Assembly (NCBI GenBank): GCA_017504735.1
Contig: JAFVQP010000082.1
Location: 1-13,425, forward strand
DNA: 13,425 nucleotides
Reading direction: 5' to 3'
Origin: Clostridia bacterium
GTDB taxonomy: Bacteria > Bacillota_A > Clostridia > Christensenellales > Borkfalkiaceae
How positions within the stretch are numbered: the first letter of the stretch is position 1; the number at the start of each line of letters is the position of its first letter. Positions 1-7,172 of this stretch are shown piece after piece. Under the pieces are notes generated by a model. It saw only the letters and a program-made list of their open reading frames with translations, ran no database searches and was not told the origin of the DNA. A program made the translations under genes and the position numbers.

Positions 1-1
1 C

Positions 2-3000
2 GGTACGACCGTAGATAAAGTTTTGTTTGAAAAGGGTTGCGAATTGCCTTCCTATGACATGGTTGCAAGCGCAAGCGCAGGTCACATTGTTCACGTTTTG
101 ACGGAAGACTTTATGCTTAGCAGCAACGACATGAGCAATGCGAACTGGGCAGTGGACTGGACGAGACAGTACAAAGTAACCTTCAACGGCGAAAACGCGA
201 TGTACGTTAACCCAAATTCCACGGTGGAATATCCTATGGATTTGAGTGAAACGAAAGAAGAAACAGATACGTATTACTACATCTATAATTGGTATTTGAA
301 CGGTGAAATTTACGATTTCAGCACGCCTATTACCAGTGATATTAACTTAACCTCTGACGGTTCGTTTACCGCGGTGGCAAAACCTGTCTTCTACAAAGTG
401 GCTTTCGACCCGAACAACGGCTATATAGAAACGACAGTGACGGTTGGTGGCGGCGAGTTGGTAACCCCTCTCGAAGCTCCTGAAAAAACAGGTAATGGAT
501 TCAAATACGAATTCCTCGGATGGTACCATAATGGCGAATTGTTTGATTTCAATACGCCCATCGAAGAGGATATTTCCTTGGTGGCGGTATATCGTGAAAC
601 CAAACTGTTGGTTATTTCCGATTTGTATGATGGAAGTTATGCCGATGAAATTTTAAAAACGGGTGAAATTAAGGTAGAAAGCCCTACGGCGAATAGAGTA
701 AGCACTTGGCCGGTAGGTTGCTACGTGGATCAGGCGACATATCCTAACTTTGAATTGGCATTTGATTTCGTATATGATGAAAAGGCCGCTGGTTACTCGA
801 CGTTTACCATTCAGTTGAAAGCGGATACGGATAGAGTAAATAATACGGAATTCTTCGTTGGCTGGAAGATTTGGTTTACCCGTGACGGCGCTAGCCTGTA
901 TTTCCAATATTTGAATTACAACCCCAATGGTGAAAATGGTGATGTGAGAAATGCATTTGCTGCTTGGGATAGCGGCGCGCATTTGACACCAAATACGACT
1001 TATTCGGCAAAGATTGGCTACAAAGTATTGGATGCGGCAACGGGCAAGGTGGAAATGTGCATCACCCTCGGCGAGTGGAGCAATAGCATCGTTTACGAAT
1101 TGGGCGCGGAATATTTTGCAAATTATTCCTCTCAAAATATTGTATTGTTCAGCGCGGAATCGAGCGGCGGCGAAGCAAACGTAACGCTTGGCGATCCTGG
1201 TTTAATCGGGAAAGCGCGCCAAGATATCACCTTTATGGACGGTGATACTACATATGCAACCGATTTGACCAACCAAATCGTATTGCCTGCGATTCCTTCC
1301 AAGAAGGCGGATAACGGATTGATGCAGGTATTTGTCGGTTGGACGACGGATGCTTCGTTTGGTGATGGTTATCAATTATATCCTGCAGGATATAAATTGC
1401 AGTTGGATGCCGAAACCACGTTATACGCGGTATGGATTGGTTTTGAAATGCAGGACGGCGCGGCGGTGCGTTTGGCACCCAACAGCAGCGGTATCCGTTT
1501 CTTGGTGGATATTGACGATGCGGGTTATCAAACGGGCGTTAGCCTCGGGTTAATTGCGGATATCGGTACGATCCTCGTGCCTACAAACTATCTTGCGAAC
1601 ACGGATTTTGTACATGGCAATTTCCCTAGCGGTTACTATTCAGAGGTAACCAAGGCGAAAACGGAGCTTGCAGGTAACAATTGGAAGTGGACGGGAGAAA
1701 ACGGCGTTAAAACGTATGCGGCGGCATTTGTCGGCCTCGAAGCAGAACAATATGCGCGTGTATTCTCGGCGCGTGGGTTCTTGAAAGTAAACTTTACGAC
1801 CGGCGTGGGCTACGTATATACCGATTACGTGGAAGAAAATAACGCAAGAAGTATCTACGAAGTTGCTACAAGCGCCTATAATGATACGGAAGCGGATTAT
1901 AAAAATAACGCAGTAATTTTGGGCTACGTAAACAGCGTTTTGGATATCGTTTTGGATGCAAACCATGGTTTGACGAAAAATGAAAACAGCGTAGGCATGT
2001 ACGAGATTACCAGCACTGTAGACACGGATAAGTATATCTTTACCGTGAGTGTTGACAACGCAACGGAAGCGTCGATAAAAACGGTTATCATCAATGGTGT
2101 GCGCTTGGTGGAAGGCTACGATAAAAATATTGTGATTGGCGATTTTGTCTATGCCGTTAAAGATTATACGCTTAGTGACGATGGTAAGACGATACAGTTC
2201 GTCCTTGGCGCGGCGGAAACGGTGGATGGAAAACAGAGCGATGGATTGGTATATTTCCAAAGCTCGGATGAAGATTTAAACTTCTTCTTGAATGATTACG
2301 TGAAACGTCACGCAGGTAACATTTACGAAAACGGCGTTGACCAAAAGGTAAACAGCGTAGCGGCAGGTAATGACGCACAAGAATTCTTCTGGCAGGAATG
2401 GTTCTCGTTGGCATATTATCCCATTAGCAATTTACAAGACGGCAGTGATGCACGTATTGTGGGCATGAGAGAAAAACTTTCGGGCGTACCTGTGGATGAT
2501 TACGGCTACGTATGGCAAAATACGGATGCTGTCCGCGACGTAAATTCGACGTTGTCAACAGGTGAGCACCGTATGGGCTGGCCCTTCCCGACCTCGAAGA
2601 ATACGGAATATACGCAATCGCAAAAATATTTGTGGTACACGCATACCTATGACAGTTCCTATTCGACCAGTTGGGATTTCAATGGTGCAGATCGTTTGAA
2701 CGGTTGGACGAGTAACATAGGGGCAAGCGTTGCAAACGGGATGCTTTCCGCAAACGTAAGCAACAAAACGGGGGATATTACCTTTACCTCTCCCACGTTG
2801 AATACTTCGCATACGCAAAATAGCCCTAGCACGAGCGACTGGGATAATTGGACGCATACCACGACCTGTATGTTTGCATACTATACGCCTTTGCTTGAAC
2901 TTGACGTGCGTATGGATAATGCAAACGGTGTAGAGGATATCGTGGTAGAATATACCTCGAAGAAGGGTTCGGGCAGTGTATCCGTCAATGAAAAAAGCAT

Positions 3001-3019
3001 TCATCAAGTATCCTTATGA
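2..3019 (+). CDS. Large multi-domain surface protein, N-terminal frame (5' partial, broken by frameshift)
   Basis: The frame is open to the left edge, so the true start and any signal peptide lie outside; the TTG at 23 has no ribosome binding site and is unlikely to be a start. Domains by nucleotide: InlB/Listeria-Bacteroides-type repeats at about 170-385 and 392-601 ('FLGWYHNGELFDFNTPI'); a lectin/LamG-like beta-sandwich at about 605-1202; a third InlB-type repeat at about 1217-1441 ('FVGWTTDASFG'); a module at about 1443-1955 with GIRF, GTILVPTNYL and 'FSARGFLKVNF' signatures; a linker; then from 2237 the first part of a glycosidase-like region that matches the gene at 9538. The frame stops at 3019 after ten residues that do not match that paralogue. 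The protein probably acts outside the cell as a polysaccharide-binding and -cleaving enzyme. The domain types are recognised from sequence pattern; substrate and anchoring are unknown. Confidence 0.85.
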   Translation, partial: GTTVDKVLFEKGCELPSYDMVASASAGHIVHVLTEDFMLSSNDMSNANWAVDWTRQYKVTFNGENAMYVNPNSTVEYPMDLSETKEETDTYYYIYNWYLNGEIYDFSTPITSDINLTSDGSFTAVAKPVFYKVAFDPNNGYIETTVTVGGGELVTPLEAPEKTGNGFKYEFLGWYHNGELFDFNTPIEEDISLVAVYRETKLLVISDLYDGSYADEILKTGEIKVESPTANRVSTWPVGCYVDQATYPNFELAFDFVYDEKAAGYSTFTIQLKADTDRVNNTEFFVGWKIWFTRDGASLYFQYLNYNPNGENGDVRNAFAAWDSGAHLTPNTTYSAKIGYKVLDAATGKVEMCITLGEWSNSIVYELGAEYFANYSSQNIVLFSAESSGGEANVTLGDPGLIGKARQDITFMDGDTTYATDLTNQIVLPAIPSKKADNGLMQVFVGWTTDASFGDGYQLYPAGYKLQLDAETTLYAVWIGFEMQDGAAVRLAPNSSGIRFLVDIDDAGYQTGVSLGLIADIGTILVPTNYLANTDFVHGNFPSGYYSEVTKAKTELAGNNWKWTGENGVKTYAAAFVGLEAEQYARVFSARGFLKVNFTTGVGYVYTDYVEENNARSIYEVATSAYNDTEADYKNNAVILGYVNSVLDIVLDANHGLTKNENSVGMYEITSTVDTDKYIFTVSVDNATEASIKTVIINGVRLVEGYDKNIVIGDFVYAVKDYTLSDDGKTIQFVLGAAETVDGKQSDGLVYFQSSDEDLNFFLNDYVKRHAGNIYENGVDQKVNSVAAGNDAQEFFWQEWFSLAYYPISNLQDGSDARIVGMREKLSGVPVDDYGYVWQNTDAVRDVNSTLSTGEHRMGWPFPTSKNTEYTQSQKYLWYTHTYDSSYSTSWDFNGADRLNGWTSNIGASVANGMLSANVSNKTGDITFTSPTLNTSHTQNSPSTSDWDNWTHTTTCMFAYYTPLLELDVRMDNANGVEDIVVEYTSKKGSGSVSVNEKSIHQVSL

Positions 3020-4673
3020 AGGGAAGTACGAACATATGTTGTTCTTACCTATGTACGCGGAAGCAAACTGGGGGGATGACAAGGATACGTACATCACTTC
3101 TATTACGGTGAAAATCGTTATGAAGAGCGGTCAATCGATGACGGGTAACGTAGGTATGAGCTACGTGCGTGGCGCATTTGATACCCGCCATACCGACAAC
3201 GTTACTATGTTGGTATCCTCGCTTCGTCAGGATTATGATTATACGGGCGATTTGGATTACTTGAAGGCAAACATTACCCGCGCAAGAAAGGGTGTAAACT
3301 TCTTGATGCAGGCATATGATGCGGATAGAGGTTTGATCCGTTCCGATTACTTGGTTGGTCACGATTCGGATAAATCGACCGGCAAATATGTAACGGATAA
3401 CGCAAGCTCGCTCGGTAATGGTTACTGGGATATTTCCTTCATGCCCGAATACGATTTCCACACCAACACCTATTTCTACATGGCGCTTAGCGACCTTGCA
3501 TATTTGGAAGGTGTTTTGGAAAGAGAAGGTAACGTAGATAAGGCGGCGGCAACCATTTTGACCGCGAATAGAGATTGCGTACGTGGTACCAGCGCGTATA
3601 ACTATAACTCTGCAAGTTTGAGCGCTCTTGCCGATACGGTAAAAGAGGCTTTGCAGGCGGATAAAAACGATAGCACGCATACTGGTTTCTGGGATGCAGA
3701 AAAAGGTCGTTTCGTAGCAGGTTACAGCGAAAAAGAAGGTAGATGGTACGATTACGGTTACGTTGCGTGGAATATGGAAGCCGCATACTACGGCGTGGCA
3801 ACGGAAGAACAATCCAAGTTGATTATGGATTGGGTAAGCGGTGAACGCATTGTTGCGGGCGATACCTCGACAGGGGAAGATATTTACTTCTTCGAACTGG
3901 CGCCTCGTACCAACACGTATCAGGGTAGCAGTTCCACGGATATGTCCATCTACACAGGTATTTATGTGGAACGCAATGATTTAATTTACGGCGTGACGCA
4001 GGTTCAAAACGGCGGTGCAATTATGTACACCAGCTACTACGATTTGATGAATCGTCTTGAGGTTTATGGCGCGGATAATGCGTATGAGCGTTTGCAGGCA
4101 ATTCAAGCGTGGTATATGGACATCTACGAATACTACACGACGGAAAACGCAGGCGCAAGCCCTGACAACTTCTACTGGGATTACTATGAAAATAGTCAAT
4201 GGGATTCCGATGGAAATGGCGAGGGTGAATACTGGAAAATCCAAAACGGTATCAAGGGCATGAATAAATATAACGATGGTGGTGGTATCATCGGTATTGA
4301 CGGTGAATTCCTCGAATCCATCCTGCCTATGGCATCGATTTATTACGGTTTCTTCGGTATTGACGTTTTGGATAACAACGTTTTACAAATTGCCCCGAAA
4401 CTTCCTGGCGTTTTGGAATACTGGACGACGGAAAACCTTACCTTCTGTGACGTGAAGTATGATTTGACCATCCGTAATAATGCATTACAACTCTCTTCGA
4501 TTAGCGCGGAAGAAGCGGCGAAAGGATTGTCTATGCAGGTGGTATTTGATGCGCCTTTAGACGATTACAAGGTATATGTGAACGGTTTCGTTTTAGATGA
4601 AAGCAAGTACACGGTTGAAGGCGGTAAGATTTATATCAACGTTGCGTTGGATAACGTAATCGTTGAGGTGAGA
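2237..4673 (+). repeat. Diverged paralogous module, copy 1 (glycosidase region)
   Basis: This stretch encodes the same module, in the same order, as 9682-12045. Both begin with S-D-x-L-V-Y-F-[QE]-S-S-D and end with a KVYVNG...K[IV]YI beta-hairpin. Blocks such as SGVPVD-YGYVW, GEHRMGWPFPTS, DYLKANITRAR/EYLKANITRAR, GEDIYFFELAPR and DGEFLESILP are nearly identical. DNA identity is patchy, so this is an older duplication and not a recent one. Copy 1 carries the extra A at 2991-2996. Confidence 0.9.
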
Positions 4674-4676
4674 TAA
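2976..4676 (+). CDS. Six-hairpin glycosidase-like catalytic region, continuation of the preceding gene after a frameshift
   Basis: This is the C-terminal continuation of the upstream frame rather than a separate gene. From 2997 onward its protein lines up with the 9538 gene ('AFIKYPYEGKYEHMLFLPMY' against 'AFIAYDYTPVYEHLLFLPMY'). If read alone it could begin at GTG 2976, with an AGAAGGG at 2961-2967, or at ATG 2988, but either would cut a beta-domain in two. The helical pattern and motifs (NGYWDISFMP, TNTYFYMALSDLAYLE, TGFWDAEKGRF, GIDGEFLESILP) suggest an (alpha/alpha)6 toroid glycosidase, broadly like GH78, GH65 or GH63; the exact family is not assignable by eye. A DxDxNGxxE loop at 4203-4229 looks calcium-binding. 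A short C-terminal beta-domain (KVYVNGF...KIYINV) ends the protein. The stop codon overlaps the ribosome binding site of the small gene that follows. Confidence 0.82.
   Translation: MYPSMKKAFIKYPYEGKYEHMLFLPMYAEANWGDDKDTYITSITVKIVMKSGQSMTGNVGMSYVRGAFDTRHTDNVTMLVSSLRQDYDYTGDLDYLKANITRARKGVNFLMQAYDADRGLIRSDYLVGHDSDKSTGKYVTDNASSLGNGYWDISFMPEYDFHTNTYFYMALSDLAYLEGVLEREGNVDKAAATILTANRDCVRGTSAYNYNSASLSALADTVKEALQADKNDSTHTGFWDAEKGRFVAGYSEKEGRWYDYGYVAWNMEAAYYGVATEEQSKLIMDWVSGERIVAGDTSTGEDIYFFELAPRTNTYQGSSSTDMSIYTGIYVERNDLIYGVTQVQNGGAIMYTSYYDLMNRLEVYGADNAYERLQAIQAWYMDIYEYYTTENAGASPDNFYWDYYENSQWDSDGNGEGEYWKIQNGIKGMNKYNDGGGIIGIDGEFLESILPMASIYYGFFGIDVLDNNVLQIAPKLPGVLEYWTTENLTFCDVKYDLTIRNNALQLSSISAEEAAKGLSMQVVFDAPLDDYKVYVNGFVLDESKYTVEGGKIYINVALDNVIVEVR
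2991..2996 (+). other. Frameshift site: A6 homopolymer with one extra A
   Basis: The upstream frame reads GAA AAA AGC across this run, while homology to the paralogue continues only if one A is removed (GAA AAA GCA TTC ATC, giving EKAFI). The same point in the paralogue is GAA AAG GCG TTT ATT. Protein similarity is continuous on both sides and switches frame exactly here. The causes to separate are an assembly or sequencing indel, a genuine inactivating mutation, phase-variable slippage, or transcriptional slippage on the A run. Confidence 0.85.
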
Positions 4677-4688
4677 GGAGAAATGACG

Positions 4689-4814
4689 ATGAAAAAGGTA
4701 TATGAAAATATAGCCATTGATTTGGTATTCTTCTGTGAAATGGATATTGTGCGTACTTCGCAAAACGATAACATAGAATCCATCCCTAACTTCCCTGAAG
4801 ACTTTGTAGGTTAA
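4689..4814 (+). CDS. Small 41-residue peptide (MKK...DIVRTS type), function unknown
   Basis: The ribosome binding site AAGGAG (4675-4680) overlaps the stop of the upstream gene and sits 8 nt before ATG 4689, which fits better than the in-frame ATG at 4683 (2 nt away). The peptide begins MKKVYENIAIDLVFFCEMDI, continues VRTSQND, and ends in the acidic stretch IPNFPEDFVG. There is no convincing signal peptide or membrane span, and there is one Cys. From memory, peptides with an MKK-Y-E start, a hydrophobic patch, a D-[IV]-[IV]-x-TS motif and an acidic tail recur in Clostridia, usually as unannotated small proteins; I know of no established function. It is translationally coupled to the large surface protein and is followed 10 nt later by a terminator, so it is the last gene of that transcript. 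A peptide precursor or an accessory factor for the surface protein are possibilities only. Confidence 0.72.
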   Translation: MKKVYENIAIDLVFFCEMDIVRTSQNDNIESIPNFPEDFVG

Positions 4815-4824
4815 AAACTGTAAG

Positions 4825-4863
4825 ATTGTGCGATCGCGTCGAGCGGTCGCACAATTTATTTAT
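4825..4863 (+). terminator. Rho-independent terminator
   Basis: A 13-bp stem (4825-4837 pairs with 4843-4855, with a single T-G wobble) closes a GTCGA loop and is followed by the T-rich run TTTATTTAT. It lies 10 nt past the stop of the small peptide gene and separates the surface-protein transcript from the AraC gene. Confidence 0.9.
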
Positions 4864-4901
4864 ACGGAAAAACAGGGAAAAAGCTAATTTTTGCAAAAAA
4901 G

Positions 4902-4941
4902 ATATTGCAATATTGATTAAAATATGATATAATTTAATCAA
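4902..4941 (+). promoter_or_regulatory. Candidate operator: palindrome on -35 and inverted repeat around -10
   Basis: ATATTGCAATAT (4902-4913) is a perfect 12-bp palindrome covering the -35 box. TTGATTAAA (4913-4921) and TTTAATCAA (4933-4941) are perfect 9-bp inverted arms bracketing the -10 box. A protein bound to either would affect transcription of the regulator, so autoregulation is a reasonable inference. The second repeat also lies at the 5' end of the ribosome binding site. Confidence 0.5.
4905..4933 (+). promoter_or_regulatory. Sigma-70-type promoter of the AraC-family gene
   Basis: A -35 TTGCAA (4905-4910), a 17-bp spacer and a perfect -10 TATAAT (4928-4933), preceded by TG at 4925-4926 (extended -10), sit just after the terminator and about 20 nt before the start codon. 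The region is very A+T rich. A housekeeping sigma factor is the natural reader. Confidence 0.85.
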
Positions 4942-4955
4942 AGGAGTATCTGGAT

Positions 4956-5741
4956 ATGATAGCGAAAGGGATTTATTTGCCTGAGGCAGACGTTGCAAAA
5001 CAAATTTACATAAAAGAAGACCCTGAATTGGCTAGCATTGGGCATTTTCATGAGGGGATTGAACTGGTTGCCATTTTAGAAGGGGAAGTAGAAGCGTACA
5101 GTTTATTGCGTAAGGAAACGCTACGGGCGGGGGAGATCTTCTTTGCGGACAGCTTTGAATGTCACCATTATCAAAATATTACCCCCAAAATTACGGCAAT
5201 CGTTATCGTACTTAGCAGTGCATATACGGGTTTGTTCCGTGAATTGTACGCGCAAAAGACCTTTCCTTCTTTCATGAAGGATAAGGGGAAAAACGAAGGG
5301 ATTATTTCGCTGATGAAGCAATGGTTGCAGGAAGAAAACAAAACGTTTATACGCAACGTTGGATATTGCAATTTATTACTCTCTGAAATGGTAAGTAGTT
5401 ACGATTTGGAAAACCGTGAGGAGAAAAAAGATAAAAACGTCAGCTTGAAATTGTTGAAATATATCAACGAGCATTATACAGAAGATATTTCTTTGACGAC
5501 GGTGGCAAAAGACATCGGGTATAGCAAAGAATATTGTTCGAAAATCTTTTCCGAGGTGGTAGGGATGGGTTTTCGTGAATATCTCAACTTTTTGCGGCTC
5601 CGCAAAGCGGAGGAGTATTTTTCCGCTAAAAAGGATTTGAAGATGACTACCACCGAAATTGTGTATAAATGCGGATTTAACAGTATGGCGACCTTTTATC
5701 GCGCGCAAAAGGCGCTAAAAGGCAAAAATGCTAATATTTGA
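4956..5741 (+). CDS. AraC-family transcriptional regulator with cupin sensor domain
   Basis: This is a 261-residue cytoplasmic DNA-binding regulator. The N-terminal half is a cupin-like sensor: H30-F-H32-x-G-x-E36 followed by a glycine turn and 'LRAGEIFFADSFECHHY', the usual sugar-binding pocket layout in this family. The C-terminal part from about residue 166 holds two helix-turn-helix units: about 178-222 ('ISLTTVAKDIGYSKEYCSKI') and about 228-258 ('TEIVYKCGFNSMATFYRA'). The usual short tail after the second unit is nearly absent. AAAGGAG at 4940-4946 lies 9 nt before ATG 4956, supporting this start. It is transcribed alone from the promoter at 4905-4933 and stands between two carbohydrate gene groups, so it most likely senses a sugar and controls one or both. 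The effector is unknown. Confidence 0.93.
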   Translation: MIAKGIYLPEADVAKQIYIKEDPELASIGHFHEGIELVAILEGEVEAYSLLRKETLRAGEIFFADSFECHHYQNITPKITAIVIVLSSAYTGLFRELYAQKTFPSFMKDKGKNEGIISLMKQWLQEENKTFIRNVGYCNLLLSEMVSSYDLENREEKKDKNVSLKLLKYINEHYTEDISLTTVAKDIGYSKEYCSKIFSEVVGMGFREYLNFLRLRKAEEYFSAKKDLKMTTTEIVYKCGFNSMATFYRAQKALKGKNANI

Positions 5742-5761
5742 TACACTTTTCCCATAAAATA

Positions 5762-5793
5762 ATATTGATTTGAAACAATATAAGGTATATCAT
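5762..5793 (+). promoter_or_regulatory. Candidate promoter and operator upstream of the dehydrogenase gene run
   Basis: In the 111-bp gap after the AraC gene, a -35 TTGATT (5765-5770), a 17-bp spacer and a -10 TATCAT (5788-5793, one mismatch to TATAAT) make a plausible promoter. ATATTG (5762-5767) and CAATAT (5776-5781) form an inverted pair overlapping the -35, the same half-sites found at the AraC promoter. The word AATATTGATT occurs in both places (4909-4918 and 5761-5770). No terminator is seen after the AraC gene, so read-through from it is also possible. The rest of the gap is A+T-rich sequence without further recognisable signals. Confidence 0.5.
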
Positions 5794-5852
5794 AGATACA
5801 AGAATAATTATATAACACATAGATAATAAAACTTTAGGAGATAGAAGAAGTT

Positions 5853-7130
5853 ATGGAAAAGAAAATCGTTACCGTGTCTATTATTGGTTTGGGCGGTAGA
5901 GGTGGCGAAGCGTACGGACGCTACTTGATGACATTGCAAGACAAATTTAAGATTACGCATATTTGCGATATCAATCCCGTTCGTTTGCAAAAATACAGCG
6001 AAGCCTTTGGCGTAGCGAAAGAAAACTGTTTTGACAGCGAGGATGCTTTTTTCGAAAAGAAATTAAGCGACGTATTGTTTATCACCACGCAGGATAGAAT
6101 GCACGTACGTATGGCGAAGAAAGCGTTGATGCTTGGTTATGACATCGTATTGGAAAAACCCATTTCCGACGACGCGGAAGAGTTGCGTGAATTGTCCCGA
6201 TTGGCGCACGAGAAACAAAGAAAAATCATGGTATGCCACGTATTAAGATATACGGTAACCATGAGAAAGCTGAAGGAAATTTTAAACAGCGGCGCAATTG
6301 GGAAATTGGTTTCTATCGACCACACCGAAAACGTAGTATATTGGCATGAAGCACACTCCTATGTAAGAGGAAACTGGAGAAATAGAAAACTTGCTACCCC
6401 GATGATTATGGCAAAATGCTGTCACGACCTTGACTTGTTGCAGGATTTCGTGGGTAGCAAATGTAAATCGGTTGCGTCGATGGGTAGCCTTGCATACTTT
6501 AAGCCAGAATTTAAACCCGAAGGCGCGGCGGATAGATGCGTAAACTGTAAGTACGTAGACAGCTGTGCCTACAGTGCAAAGAACGTTTACATACAGATGT
6601 GGAATAACGTAGGGAAGCCTATCAATACCTTCCCGTTCAATTTGATTATCGACGCATATCCTACGACGGAAGAAGCGTTGATGGAAGCGATTACGACCGG
6701 CCCTTACGGCAGATGTGTCTTTGCTTGCGACAACGACGTTGTGGACAACCAAACGGTGATTATGCAATTTGAAAACGGCGTTACGGCTACGTTGAAGATG
6801 GAAGCGTTTGTAAAGAACGGCGGCAGAGATATTCGTTTCTTCGGTACGGAGGCAGAGCTTGAGTTGTGCGAAGATAAGGGCACGATTACGTTAAAACGTT
6901 ACAACGGTCCCGATACCGTTTGGAAGATTACCGATTTGACGGACGACTTGGAAGGCCATGGCGGCGGCGACCACCGTATGATTGATGAATTGTACGACAT
7001 TATGACAGGGAAAACCCCTCAAGTGGCAACGTCTATTGACGAATCGATTGAAAGCCACTACATGGCGCTTGCGGCAGAAGAATCCCGCTTGGCAGGCGGC
7101 GCATTGATTCAGATCGAACAATATCGTTAA
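5853..7130 (+). CDS. Gfo/Idh/MocA-family NAD(P)-dependent oxidoreductase
   Basis: This is a 425-residue cytoplasmic dehydrogenase. The Rossmann motif is G12-L-G14-G-R-G17; Asp39 at the end of strand two ('ICDIN') favours NAD over NADP in this family. The family hallmark E101-K102-P103 supplies the usual catalytic lysine, and H191-D-L-D ('KCCHDLDLL') the usual catalytic histidine region. The C-terminal beta-sheet domain includes GGRDIRFFGTEAELE and GHGGGDHRMIDEL. An extra cysteine cluster C229-x2-C232-x5-C238 ('DRCVNCKYVDSCAYSAK') lies mid-domain; I recall it in a subset of the family and its role is not established. The start is ATG 5853 with TAGGAG at 5835-5840 and a second purine-rich AGAAGAAG nearer. 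It heads a run of sugar-related genes, so it probably oxidises or epimerises a released sugar or sugar acid. The specific substrate is not readable. Confidence 0.92.
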   Translation: MEKKIVTVSIIGLGGRGGEAYGRYLMTLQDKFKITHICDINPVRLQKYSEAFGVAKENCFDSEDAFFEKKLSDVLFITTQDRMHVRMAKKALMLGYDIVLEKPISDDAEELRELSRLAHEKQRKIMVCHVLRYTVTMRKLKEILNSGAIGKLVSIDHTENVVYWHEAHSYVRGNWRNRKLATPMIMAKCCHDLDLLQDFVGSKCKSVASMGSLAYFKPEFKPEGAADRCVNCKYVDSCAYSAKNVYIQMWNNVGKPINTFPFNLIIDAYPTTEEALMEAITTGPYGRCVFACDNDVVDNQTVIMQFENGVTATLKMEAFVKNGGRDIRFFGTEAELELCEDKGTITLKRYNGPDTVWKITDLTDDLEGHGGGDHRMIDELYDIMTGKTPQVATSIDESIESHYMALAAEESRLAGGALIQIEQYR

Positions 7131-7160
7131 AAATCAAAGCGTACAATGTAAAAAAAGATG

Positions 7161-7166
7161 AGGAGG
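7161..7166 (+). promoter_or_regulatory. Ribosome binding site that fixes the start of the next gene at 7173
   Basis: AGGAGG lies 6 nt before ATG 7173. The earlier in-frame ATG at 7158 would overlap this site and place charged residues (MRREW) ahead of a normal signal peptide, so 7173 is preferred. Confidence 0.8.
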
Positions 7167-7172
7167 GAATGG

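Noticed and set aside
23..25. TTG as the start of the first gene
   Set aside because: The frame is open upstream to the window edge, there is no ribosome binding site and no signal peptide, and the sequence is mid-domain.
2991..2997. A AAA AAG as a programmed -1 ribosomal frameshift heptamer
   Set aside because: The zero-frame codons here are GAA AAA AGC, so the heptamer is in the wrong phase, and the shift needed to restore homology is +1 (or -2), not -1.
2976..4676. Independent gene starting at GTG 2976 or ATG 2988
   Set aside because: Protein similarity to the paralogue runs unbroken across the junction, and an independent start would begin inside a beta-sandwich domain. A frameshifted continuation explains it better.
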